Shown here in pieces: positions 33,161 to 40,473 of a stretch of 64,000 nt of DNA (within the stretch, counting starts at the first letter, position 1; every line of letters begins with the position of its first letter). The stretch covers positions 388,978 to 452,977 of the forward strand of contig JAFDYT010000008.1 of the NCBI GenBank assembly GCA_018266055.1, in the 5' to 3' direction. The stretch is from Bacteroidota bacterium (GTDB lineage Bacteria; Bacteroidota; Bacteroidia; Cytophagales; Cyclobacteriaceae). The translations under genes were made by a program, and so were the position numbers. The notes under the pieces were generated by a model. The model was given only the letters and a program-made list of their open reading frames with translations. It was not told where the DNA came from and searched no databases.

Positions 33161-33266
33161 GTGATCCGGCAGGGACAGAAATCCGGAACCACCCCTGATA
33201 CCACCCCTGACCGTACATTTCTCCGTTTTTAGGCCAAAATCAAAGAAAAAAGTGATCCGGCAGGGA
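33161..33266. repeat. Direct repeat of the tRNA-Arg 3' end (possible old attachment site)
   Basis: GTGATCCGGCAGGGA occurs at 33161-33175 and again at 33252-33266, the latter being the 3' end of tRNA-Arg. The copies are 91 bases apart; the next 15 bases are partly similar and share CCGGAACC/CCCGAACC. Duplication of a tRNA 3' end is the usual trace of integrase-mediated insertion. Confidence 0.6.
33188..33211. repeat. Tandem 12-base repeat between tRNA-Arg and tRNA-Pro
   Basis: ACCACCCCTGAT at 33188-33199 is followed directly by ACCACCCCTGAC at 33200-33211. The pair lies inside the interval bounded by the duplicated tRNA-Arg end, where an integrase would have arm-type sites. Confidence 0.6.
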
Positions 33267-33326
33267 ATCGAACCCCGAACCGTCAGATTAGAAATCTGAT
33301 GCTCTATCCAGTTGAGCTACCGGACC
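33253..33326 (-). tRNA. tRNA-Arg (anticodon TCT)
   Basis: A 74-nt minus-strand tRNA: acceptor GGTCCGG with CCGGATC (one G-T pair), anticodon stem TCAGA/TCTGA around loop TTTCTAA (anticodon TCT), T-arm GGGG-TTCGATT-CCCT, discriminator A. Its last 15 bases are duplicated 91 bases away. Confidence 0.93.
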
Positions 33327-33339
33327 TTGGTAACTTAAA

Positions 33340-33359
33340 ACCCCACCTTGCGGTGGGGT
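33340..33359 (-). terminator. GNRA-capped hairpin between tRNA-Ser and tRNA-Arg
   Basis: On the minus strand ACCCCACC-GCAA-GGTGGGGT forms an 8-bp stem with a GCAA tetraloop followed by TTTTAAG. It starts 5 bases after tRNA-Ser and probably ends that transcript, though the T-run is short. Confidence 0.6.
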
Positions 33360-33364
33360 CTAAG

Positions 33365-33453
33365 CGGAGGGGGGGGGATTCGAACCCCCGGTACGGTTTG
33401 ACCCGTACGACAGTTTAGCAAACTGCTGGTTTAAGCCTCTCACCCACCTCTCC
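33365..33453 (-). tRNA. tRNA-Ser (anticodon GCT)
   Basis: An 89-nt class II tRNA on the minus strand with a long variable arm (TACGGG/CCGTA), anticodon stem GCAGT/ACTGT around TTGCTAA (anticodon GCT), T-arm GGGGG-TTCGAAT-CCCCC and discriminator G. The acceptor pairs GGAGAGG with CCCCTCC, leaving an A5-C68 mismatch beside a run of nine C residues. Confidence 0.9.
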
Positions 33454-33516
33454 CAACAAAACGAGGCGCAAATATAAGGTTTGAAATCAAAAATTAGGTG
33501 CCAAAGGCTTCTAATT

Positions 33517-33858
33517 TTAATAGCGCGCCAATTTTTTTCCTTTTAAAAGGGTTCCGGTCAGCGCTGCGAAGCCACCCGTAAGCCCGCCAACTACCACTAG
33601 CAGCACGTAGACATTTATCGGAAAGAGCCGGTTTATCTTTTCAGTCATGATCGCCAGTGTTTTGGTATCAAGGTAATAAGCCATGCCCAGCCACAAAATT
33701 CCGACGCCAACAAAACCCGCCGCAAAGGAAGTGAAGCCCGAGTTGTTGAAATAATATCCCACGGCGCAGGAGGCTAACGCCAGAGTCCACCAGGGAAGAA
33801 AGTATTGCGAAGCAAAACAAATCAGAATAGTGGCCAGTGTCTGTATTATGAATTTCAT
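33517..33858 (-). CDS. Small multi-pass membrane protein downstream of penicillin acylase
   Basis: A 113-aa protein with about four hydrophobic segments: IIQTLATILICFASQYFLPW, LALASCAVGYYF, FVGVGILWLGMAYYL and VYVLLVVVGGLTGGFAALTG. It ends in the basic tail LLKGKKLARY. I do not recognise a named family. Its start overlaps the stop of the acylase gene by 4 bases (ATGA), which points to coupled expression and perhaps a shared envelope role. Confidence 0.7.
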   Translation of the reverse strand: MKFIIQTLATILICFASQYFLPWWTLALASCAVGYYFNNSGFTSFAAGFVGVGILWLGMAYYLDTKTLAIMTEKINRLFPINVYVLLVVVGGLTGGFAALTGTLLKGKKLARY

Positions 33859-36293
33859 TTTCCTTTGGGTTTTAATGTGGATGATGATTGAGCGAAGGTT
33901 TTGACCTGCTCTGCCGATGAATTGAAATGAAGATTGAAATATCGATCGGCAGTCCAGACGTCGATCATGTTATTGTAGTAAGGGCTTCCGGGGTTTCCAG
34001 ACTGTCCACCAGGATAAACGCCCCAGGCTTTCACGCCGTTCTTCTCCAGGCTCACCACCATACGCCAGCTCGGGCCGTTACGTCGGCTGTGGGCGTTTAC
34101 GATGCTTCCGTTGCCTCCGTGGATCACGTGATAGCTCAAAGGCTCCAGGCGTGCCAGATGCTGAATGTATGAATCTTTGAAGGCAGCCCATGTGGGATCT
34201 TTCTGTTTCTCACGCTTCCATTTTTCAATTTCTTTTACCCCTTGCGAAAATGATTTGCGAACCACATCCACAGCCGTTTCTTTTTCAGGTGTAGATTGAA
34301 TATCGAAGAAGCTTAGCTCAGGTTTTTCTTTGATGAGTTTGATGGTGGTGTAAGCAGTAGGGTCGGGAAGAGAAACTTTTGAATCGAATACTTCGTCCCA
34401 CACCATCGGATAAAGCACGCGGATCCAGGCTTCGTAATACGAGGCAGCTTCAGCATTGACGGTGTTATTGAAATCCCACGACTTCAATTTTTGGTAAGCT
34501 ACTTTTTCTTCGTCAGATAATTTTGTTGAATCCAGCATTTTCAACCAGCCAGGCAAGCTTTCTGAAGCTTTCAGGTTGTAGTTATCGGCCTGCAGTTTCA
34601 TCATGTCTTGGGGAGTGATGGATTTCATCGACGCCAATAATGAATTAATCCGGCGGTTGCGATACGCCTCATAACTTGTAGAGGTAACGTAGTAGGGATA
34701 GGTGTCATCCACAGGATATTGATTCGCTGAACTAACAAATCCGCGTTCGGGATTTTTATACGTCACGTTTTGATCGTTGGGAATAAAGGCGTGCCACTCG
34801 GTAGAAGTTTTTGTTCCATCAAGCACAAAGCGGCCTTCGTTTTGGCGGCGCACAGGGTATTTCCCTTGTATCCGCATAGCGATATCCCCGTTCACACAGG
34901 CAAACACAAAATTCTGAGCGGGAGAGGAGTAATTATTCAAAGCGCTCATGTAATCACTGTGGTTCTTTCCTTTGTTTAATAGATAAAAAGTGAGGAGTTC
35001 TTTTGAAGGATCATGGGCAATCCACCGAAAAGCGTAATTGTTCTTTTCGCTTTCACTTTCCACATGGAAACTTTTATCATAAGTCACAGGACCGTGGTGT
35101 GTATAGATCATGGTGTCATACACGTCGGCTTTTCCTTTTACAGAAATTTTCTCTATGACTTTGGTGGCTGTTTTCCACTTTCCGTCGCTGAGGTATTCGT
35201 TTTTGGTGCCGTCTTTGAATTCAATTTTATACCAATCCACCAGATCGCGTTGGGCATTGGTTACACCCCACGCTATGGAGTCGTTGAAGCCGCTGATTAC
35301 TGCCGGTGCGCCAGGCAGCGATGCCCCCATGGCATTGTATCCCGGTGCATTGAGATGGACAATAAACCAGATGGAGGGAAGGTTAAGCTCAAGGTGAGGG
35401 TCGTTGCAAAGAATAGGGGAGCCTGTTGCGGTTTTTGATCCGGCTACAGCCCAGTTGTTGCTACCAATATCGGGAGCGCTTTTCTCTAGTGGATCCACTT
35501 GTACAAAATCCCTGGGCAACGCTACAGGTACTGTGTCCAATGAAATGGGTTTGAATTTCCAGCCATTTGGATTATCGACAATCGGATCGCCGACATGCTC
35601 GTTGTCGGGATACAATAGCTCGAGGGTTTCTTTGCCAAACAGTTTTAACGCGTTGGTCATTTCAAAATCTTTGTCGCCAATGTTGAGTGTCTTGGCCATG
35701 TATTTCAGCAACAGCCCGCTTTTCAAAGGCGTCCACGGTTCGGGCCAATAGTTCAAAAGTTTATATTCAAACGGAAGCGTTTCGTAGTTGAGTGATTGGA
35801 TGTAAGCGTTTACGCCGGCAGCGTACCGATGGGCCATCATTTTGGCGGTGGAGTCTTTTTCCATTTCTTCCACCGATCGTTGTGCGGCATACACCATACC
35901 AAGGCGGCGTTGGCCGCGGTCGAAGTCGATGCTTTTGTCACCAATAATTTCAGAGATTCTTCCCGCTGCCGCATGGGTTTGAAATTCCATTTGCCAGAGT
36001 CTGTATTTGGCAGTAAGGTAGCCTTGGACAAAGAAAAGGTCCTCTTCATTTTTTGCATACACGTGAGGGATCAACGCACTGTCATAAAAGATAGAGACTT
36101 CATCGAGTAGCCCGTCCATTTCGGTTTCTTCAACAGGTATGTTTCTGGTTTCAGCATTTCGCCAAAAGCCATGAAACGGATCAAGAAATTTTCCTAACGG
36201 AGGAATTGTTGTACCCACCGTCCACGACCGGTTGAAGATTACAACCAGCGCAATCGTGACGAGGGCTGAGAGAATAGCTTTGAAGGATGGCAT
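33855..36293 (-). CDS. Penicillin acylase-family (S45) N-terminal nucleophile hydrolase
   Basis: An 812-aa pre-protein of the penicillin G acylase/AHL acylase family. An N-terminal hydrophobic segment (ALVTIALVVIFNRSW) serves as signal or anchor. The alpha-subunit region follows (FVQGYLTAKYRLWQMEFQTH, AAGRISEII), then a spacer and the autocleavage site GSNNWAVAG: Ser278 becomes the N-terminal nucleophile of the beta subunit. Family motifs NDPHLELNLPSIW and SLPGAPAVISGFNDSIAWG are intact, as is the late GNGSIVNAHSRRNGPSWRM. It hydrolyses an amide such as a beta-lactam side chain, acyl-homoserine lactone or acyl-amino acid; which one is not readable. It overlaps a small membrane protein gene at its end. 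Confidence 0.93.
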   Translation of the reverse strand: MPSFKAILSALVTIALVVIFNRSWTVGTTIPPLGKFLDPFHGFWRNAETRNIPVEETEMDGLLDEVSIFYDSALIPHVYAKNEEDLFFVQGYLTAKYRLWQMEFQTHAAAGRISEIIGDKSIDFDRGQRRLGMVYAAQRSVEEMEKDSTAKMMAHRYAAGVNAYIQSLNYETLPFEYKLLNYWPEPWTPLKSGLLLKYMAKTLNIGDKDFEMTNALKLFGKETLELLYPDNEHVGDPIVDNPNGWKFKPISLDTVPVALPRDFVQVDPLEKSAPDIGSNNWAVAGSKTATGSPILCNDPHLELNLPSIWFIVHLNAPGYNAMGASLPGAPAVISGFNDSIAWGVTNAQRDLVDWYKIEFKDGTKNEYLSDGKWKTATKVIEKISVKGKADVYDTMIYTHHGPVTYDKSFHVESESEKNNYAFRWIAHDPSKELLTFYLLNKGKNHSDYMSALNNYSSPAQNFVFACVNGDIAMRIQGKYPVRRQNEGRFVLDGTKTSTEWHAFIPNDQNVTYKNPERGFVSSANQYPVDDTYPYYVTSTSYEAYRNRRINSLLASMKSITPQDMMKLQADNYNLKASESLPGWLKMLDSTKLSDEEKVAYQKLKSWDFNNTVNAEAASYYEAWIRVLYPMVWDEVFDSKVSLPDPTAYTTIKLIKEKPELSFFDIQSTPEKETAVDVVRKSFSQGVKEIEKWKREKQKDPTWAAFKDSYIQHLARLEPLSYHVIHGGNGSIVNAHSRRNGPSWRMVVSLEKNGVKAWGVYPGGQSGNPGSPYYNNMIDVWTADRYFNLHFNSSAEQVKTFAQSSSTLKPKGK

Positions 36294-36351
36294 GGGGTTT
36301 TGGTTATGGGTGCTGATCGATTAATCGTATCCAGAATTTTGGAGTGGTTCA

Positions 36352-36954
36352 TTACAATAGCTTGGTAAAATACTTCATCAAATTGTTGGCGACAATCTTG
36401 TGCCCTTCCACATTGGGATGAATTCCGTCGGCCTGATTTAATTTTTCTACACCAGCTACACCTTCCAATAAAAAGGGAATTAAAACGGCTTTGTTTTTTT
36501 CGGCCAGGGTGGGATAAATTTTTTTGAATTCATCAGAATATGCTTTTCCCATGTTCGGTGGCACCATCATTCCGGCTAATACAATTTTTACGTTGGGATT
36601 TTTGGCCACCACTTTATCAATAATCGATTGGAGGTTTTTGCGGGTTTGGTCCAGCGGCAATCCGCGTAGCCCGTCGTTGGCTCCAAGTTCAAGCACGAAG
36701 ATATCCACCGGTTGGCGCAAGGTCCACTCGATTCGGCTTAAACCACCTGCCGACGTTTCGCCACTAAGGCCGGCGTTGATTACTTTAATTTTTTTGTTGT
36801 CTTTGAGAAGAGCCTTTTGGATCAGCGAGGGGAAAGCTTCCTCGGGCGAGAGACCGTATCCTGCGGTGAGACTGTCGCCATAGAAAAGAATCGTTTTTGA
36901 TGGAGACTCGATCAAAAGAAAAGCAAGACACAGGACAATTAGTTTGGCCGCCAT
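36352..36954 (-). CDS. Arylesterase / SGNH-hydrolase of the TesA type
   Basis: A 200-aa GDSL esterase with an N-terminal hydrophobic signal. Block I YGDSLTAGYG holds nucleophile Ser28; block II GLSGETSAGG and block III GANDGLRG (Asn93) form the oxyanion hole; block V DGIHPNVEGH carries Asp176 and His179. The length and the LPLDQTRKNLQSII stretch match TesA, which hydrolyses arylesters, lysophospholipids or acyl-CoA in the periplasm. It sits 58 bases upstream of the acylase on the same strand. Confidence 0.92.
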   Translation of the reverse strand: MAAKLIVLCLAFLLIESPSKTILFYGDSLTAGYGLSPEEAFPSLIQKALLKDNKKIKVINAGLSGETSAGGLSRIEWTLRQPVDIFVLELGANDGLRGLPLDQTRKNLQSIIDKVVAKNPNVKIVLAGMMVPPNMGKAYSDEFKKIYPTLAEKNKAVLIPFLLEGVAGVEKLNQADGIHPNVEGHKIVANNLMKYFTKLL

Positions 36955-37081
36955 CGCAGGAAATTAATTACGTAAAATGTTGATTTACCAAATATCTGAA
37001 ATGATGAGTTAATAATTATTCTTCGATCACTTTAAATTCGATTTTTTATGGTTACTTTCATGAACCCAAAAATCATTGTCC

Positions 37082-37519
37082 ATGAATATTCAGGAGATTC
37101 TGAGTCTTTTTCATAAAGGCAAGACCACAGCTAAAAGTCACATGAAGAACCTGATTGAAATGGCTGCGGCGGATGGGAATTTCGATCAGATCGAATACGA
37201 TCTCCTGAAACAAATTGCTAAGAAAAATAATATATCTGAATCGCAACTGAAAGACATTCGTGCCAACAGTTCTGGTATAAAATTTGAATTGCCAACCGAC
37301 AAGATCGAACGGTTTCATCAGTTCTACGATCTGGTGCACATGATGAGTGTGGATGAATCAATTCATCCCGAAGAAATGAAGTTGTGTAGCCTTTATGCCT
37401 TGAAGTTTGGTTATCCGCGTCAGCGCTCTACTGAATTGATCGATACGATTCAAAGTAATATCAAATACGGACAGAGTCCGGACGAAACGTACAAGCGGGT
37501 AGAGCTTCTTCTATCCTGA
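37082..37519 (+). CDS. TerB-like protein
   Basis: A ~145-aa soluble, helical protein. The core LIEMAAADGNFDQIEYDLLK (~20-40) with Asp residues, and MMSVDESIHPEEMKLCSLYA (~80-100), are the two acidic TerB/DjlA-N-type hairpins that bind metal in family members. An upstream TTG at 37076 is in frame, but ATG 37082 gives the better start. The function of stand-alone TerB proteins in Bacteroidota is unclear; tellurite resistance should not be assumed because no other ter genes are present. Confidence 0.78.
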   Translation: MNIQEILSLFHKGKTTAKSHMKNLIEMAAADGNFDQIEYDLLKQIAKKNNISESQLKDIRANSSGIKFELPTDKIERFHQFYDLVHMMSVDESIHPEEMKLCSLYALKFGYPRQRSTELIDTIQSNIKYGQSPDETYKRVELLLS

Positions 37520-37675
37520 TTTTTATTTTACTCTTTTGCTGTCAGTCCGCTGAGTAGCCTGAATTAAAGCATAGCTTCTGCTTTTCCATTGCAAACCGCC
37601 ACATTCATCTAGTTGGCTGGAGGTATCCTGGCCGACATTTGCTAAAAAAAATGCGATAGATAAAACCCAAAGCAA

Positions 37676-37683
37676 TACCTTTG
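37676..37683 (+). promoter_or_regulatory. -7 box for the PAS kinase gene
   Basis: TACCTTTG (followed by CG) is a full match to the TAnnTTTG consensus. It would start transcription near 37690, giving a ~65-base leader for the kinase at 37755. No well-spaced -33 element was found. Confidence 0.45.
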
Positions 37684-37754
37684 CGTCTTGTACTTTTTCG
37701 AAAATCAATTATTTCATTAAAAATGCGGTCTTTGGACCGGAAATCGATTAGTTC

Positions 37755-39263
37755 ATGACGATGCTTGATCAAACGGAGGTAGTGGCGTGGCAGGATTTGT
37801 TCACCTCGATTATCGAAGATGCTGACTCTAACATACTGCTTTTAGATGACGAATTTAAAGTCGTAGCGATAAACCCAGCTTTTTACTGGATCTTCCTGGA
37901 AACTCATGGTGTCGAATTGAAGAAGGGAAGCTCACTCATTCTGGCGATGCAAAAAATTAATCCACCGCTTGCCGCCGTATGGAAAGAGCGATGCCTGACT
38001 TCCATGAGTGGCACCTCTGTAAAAGTGGAAGATGAGTTTGAGATCGACAGCCGTCAGTATTTTTGGGAGGTTCATTTCAAGTCGATAACTTTTGCAGACG
38101 GCAGACAATTTATTTCGGTCTTTAGTCGTGATGTGTCGCAGCGAAAAGCTTATCAGCGAAAGATCATTGGCAACGAAGCCAATCTCCGATCCATTCTTAA
38201 CACCATCGAGAACAGCATTTGGCTGATCAATAGTAGTTTTGAGTTGATCGATTTTAATAAAGAGTTTTTCAAAACCTACAAGCAGGCGTACGGCATCAAG
38301 CTCATCAAAGGAGTAAATATTCTGGAACTCGTGCCAGAGCAGTTGCCCGAACTTCGCGAAAGCTGGAAGGCGCGCTATACCGCAGGCCTTAAAGGTCGGC
38401 CTGGAAAATTTATTGACACCTACATGCTCGGGGCCAATTTGCGCACCTACGAAATCAGGACTTACCCGATTGTCGAAGATTCAAAAGTTACTGGTCTTAC
38501 CATTTACTCTCGCGACATCACACAGTACTGCGAAGCGGAAGACTTACTCAAAAAACAGAATGAAGAATTAACGCGCATAAATTCTGAGCTCGACCGTTTC
38601 GTCTATAGCGCCTCGCACGACCTTCGTGCGCCGCTGATGTCAGTGAAGGGATTGATTAACATGATCAAAATTGACGGTCACGAAAATAATATCGAACAGT
38701 ACCTCGGCCTTATCGAAAGCAGTGTCAATAAGTTGGACAATTTCATCACTGATATTATTCACTATTCGAGGAACTCACGCATGGACGTTATTCCTTCGAA
38801 GATTGATTTTCATTTGTTGGTGCAGGAGTCCATCGAGTCGCTGAAGTACATGCCCGAAGCGGAGAAAGTGAGGTCCATCATTTCTATTTCTGAGGGTACT
38901 CCATTTTATTCAGACCACAGCCGACTTCTGATCATTTTTAATAACATAATTTCAAACGCGGTGCGCTACCATGATCGGTGGAAAGAATCCTTTCTGCGAA
39001 TAGATGTTCAGGTGAGTGAAGAGAGGGCACACATTCAGTTCATCGACAATGGCATTGGTATTGCCGAAGAGTTTGTTGATAAAATATTCAAGATGTTTTT
39101 CCGCGCCAGCTTTGAAAGCAAAGGTTCGGGACTGGGATTGTACATTGTGAAGAGCACGGTTGAAAAACTGCATGGCAAGATTTCAGTTAAATCAAAACTG
39201 GGCGAGGGAACACAGTTTGACATTGAGATACCCAATACCTTCCCGGCGTCTTCAATGAATTAA
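37755..39263 (+). CDS. PAS/PAS sensor histidine kinase, soluble
   Basis: A 502-aa kinase with no transmembrane helix. Two PAS domains occupy ~15-130 (DADSNILLLDDEFKVVAINP) and ~145-265 (ILNTIENSIWLINSSFELID), each closed by a DVSQRK/DITQYCE motif. A coiled-coil linker leads to HisKA with His288 in YSASHDLRAPLMSV. HATPase_c shows N-box IFNNIISNAVRYHDRW, G1 FIDNGIGIAEEF, F-box IFKMFFRAS and G2 SKGSGLGLYIVKSTVEKL. No response regulator is adjacent, so it is an orphan kinase. Likely intracellular sensing, ligand unknown. Confidence 0.93.
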   Translation: MTMLDQTEVVAWQDLFTSIIEDADSNILLLDDEFKVVAINPAFYWIFLETHGVELKKGSSLILAMQKINPPLAAVWKERCLTSMSGTSVKVEDEFEIDSRQYFWEVHFKSITFADGRQFISVFSRDVSQRKAYQRKIIGNEANLRSILNTIENSIWLINSSFELIDFNKEFFKTYKQAYGIKLIKGVNILELVPEQLPELRESWKARYTAGLKGRPGKFIDTYMLGANLRTYEIRTYPIVEDSKVTGLTIYSRDITQYCEAEDLLKKQNEELTRINSELDRFVYSASHDLRAPLMSVKGLINMIKIDGHENNIEQYLGLIESSVNKLDNFITDIIHYSRNSRMDVIPSKIDFHLLVQESIESLKYMPEAEKVRSIISISEGTPFYSDHSRLLIIFNNIISNAVRYHDRWKESFLRIDVQVSEERAHIQFIDNGIGIAEEFVDKIFKMFFRASFESKGSGLGLYIVKSTVEKLHGKISVKSKLGEGTQFDIEIPNTFPASSMN

Positions 39264-39264
39264 T

Positions 39265-39813
39265 TCAGTTGTCTTGGGAGAAGTCCATCACACAATTCGT
39301 TTCGTACGTTTTGTGAGGTTCGATGGCAATCCCTACAAACTTTAGCGCCGGATTGAGAATGTTGCGGCGGTGCCCCAGCGAAGAAATCCCGTCGTCAATC
39401 AGCAGCGACATCACAATGCCTAACGCATCGGCATTTCCGTAGTCACAATTTTCGGCAATCATTCCAGTCTTGAATTTTTTACGTAGCCGGTCGGGAAAAC
39501 TTGTGCCATTGCTGCTGTTGTGACCTACCATGCCGTGGTCGCCCATATCCTTGGCGTGGCTCCTGGCGGTTTTGGTCAAGGCTGCAGACATTTGCAGCGC
39601 CTCCAGTTTGTGAGCAGAGGTTAGCTCAGTCACCAACGATTTTGCATAGGCATTTTCTTCCAATTCATTTTCTTTGAGGTAAGGAAGTAAGCGTGCTTGA
39701 AGAAAGCCTTGCGGATTGGTGCGTACCTCATTCATCAGGCTAAGTACTTCTTCGGGTTGAGCGAAGGTAGAATCAGCCGAAAAACAGAATAACAGGAACA
39801 GCAGTTTTTTCAT
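39265..39813 (-). CDS. Exported CAP-domain (SCP/PR1-like) protein
   Basis: A 182-aa protein starting at ATG 39813, which gives a clean signal peptide (KKLLFLLFCFSADSTFAQ); a long upstream extension overlaps the ribE promoter and is unlikely. The CAP fold is seen in LSLMNEVRTNPQGF, ALTKTARSHAKDMGDHGMVG with the conserved His residues, IAENCDYGN, and ISSLGHRRNILNPALKFVGI. Bacterial CAP proteins are secreted, with mostly unknown function. It is convergent with the kinase gene (stop codons adjacent) and divergent from ribE. Confidence 0.88.
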   Translation of the reverse strand: MKKLLFLLFCFSADSTFAQPEEVLSLMNEVRTNPQGFLQARLLPYLKENELEENAYAKSLVTELTSAHKLEALQMSAALTKTARSHAKDMGDHGMVGHNSSNGTSFPDRLRKKFKTGMIAENCDYGNADALGIVMSLLIDDGISSLGHRRNILNPALKFVGIAIEPHKTYETNCVMDFSQDN

Positions 39814-39849
39814 GAGATTAACATTCTTACTTAAACACAATATATTTTT

Positions 39850-39857
39850 TACTTTTG
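39850..39857 (+). promoter_or_regulatory. -7 box for ribE
   Basis: TACTTTTG matches TAnnTTTG completely and would begin transcription about 19 bases before the ribE ATG. The space between CAP gene and ribE is only 69 bases, too short for an FMN riboswitch. Confidence 0.45.
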
Positions 39858-39882
39858 AAAGTACGTTTAAAAAATCAAATTC

Positions 39883-40467
39883 ATGTTTACAGGTATTGTG
39901 GAAGGGGTCGCCAAAGTTACTCAGATCAAAGATGATGGCACAAACAAGCAATTTGTTTTTACCAGCGTCATCAGCAACGAACTTAAAATTGATCAGAGCC
40001 TTTCGCATAACGGCGTTTGCCTCACTGTGACACAAGCTGGAAATAATACTCATGAAGTAACGGCCGTGAAAGAAACGCTTCTAAAATCAAATCTTGGTTT
40101 GCTGAATATTGGCGATGTAGTTAATCTCGAACGCTGCATGGTTGCCAACGGTCGCTTTGACGGGCATATTGTGCAGGGCCACGTAGATCAGGTGGGTACC
40201 GTATTGGATGTAGAGGATCAAAACGGTAGCTGGCTCTTTACTTTCAGCTACGATCCTTCATTGGGGAATGTCACAGTCGAGAAAGGTTCGATCGCCGTGA
40301 ATGGGGTTAGTCTTACGTGTTTTAATTCCAAAGAAGGTGAGTTTTCTGTGGCCATCATCCCGTACACTTACGAGCACACCAATTTTAAAATGCTGAAGAA
40401 AGGAGATACCGTCAATCTGGAGTTTGATATCATTGGGAAGTACGTAAAGCGCATTATGACGCATTAA
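39883..40467 (+). CDS. ribE: Riboflavin synthase, alpha subunit
   Basis: A 194-aa enzyme with two tandem lumazine-binding domains. It opens with MFTGIVEGVAKV; domain 1 has SHNGVCLTVTQAGNN and GDVVNLERCM, then GRFDGHIVQGHVDQVGTV starts domain 2, with SIAVNGVSLTC, and IPYTYEHTNFKMLKKGD closes the fold. It dismutates 6,7-dimethyl-8-ribityllumazine to riboflavin. The E1 gene follows by 6 bases on the same strand. Confidence 0.97.
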   Translation: MFTGIVEGVAKVTQIKDDGTNKQFVFTSVISNELKIDQSLSHNGVCLTVTQAGNNTHEVTAVKETLLKSNLGLLNIGDVVNLERCMVANGRFDGHIVQGHVDQVGTVLDVEDQNGSWLFTFSYDPSLGNVTVEKGSIAVNGVSLTCFNSKEGEFSVAIIPYTYEHTNFKMLKKGDTVNLEFDIIGKYVKRIMTH

Positions 40468-40473
40468 CGGCGA

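Noticed and set aside
33188-33211. The tandem repeats as a small CRISPR array
   Set aside because: The units are 12 bases, adjacent with no spacers, and only two copies exist; no cas gene is near.
32854-33232. Two reading frames (one on each strand) crossing the tRNA-Pro and GIY-YIG region
   Set aside because: Both run through a functional tRNA and the intact GIY-YIG gene and have no recognisable domain. They are chance open frames.
37523-37708. A 61-codon minus-strand reading frame with a hydrophobic segment between TerB-like and PAS kinase genes
   Set aside because: It needs a TTG start with no clear ribosome site, overlaps the plus-strand -7 box at 37676, and its C-terminal part shows no family pattern. 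Possibly a real small gene, but unsupported.
39814-39882. A possible FMN riboswitch in front of ribE
   Set aside because: Only 69 bases separate the divergent genes and the expected RFN motifs are absent.
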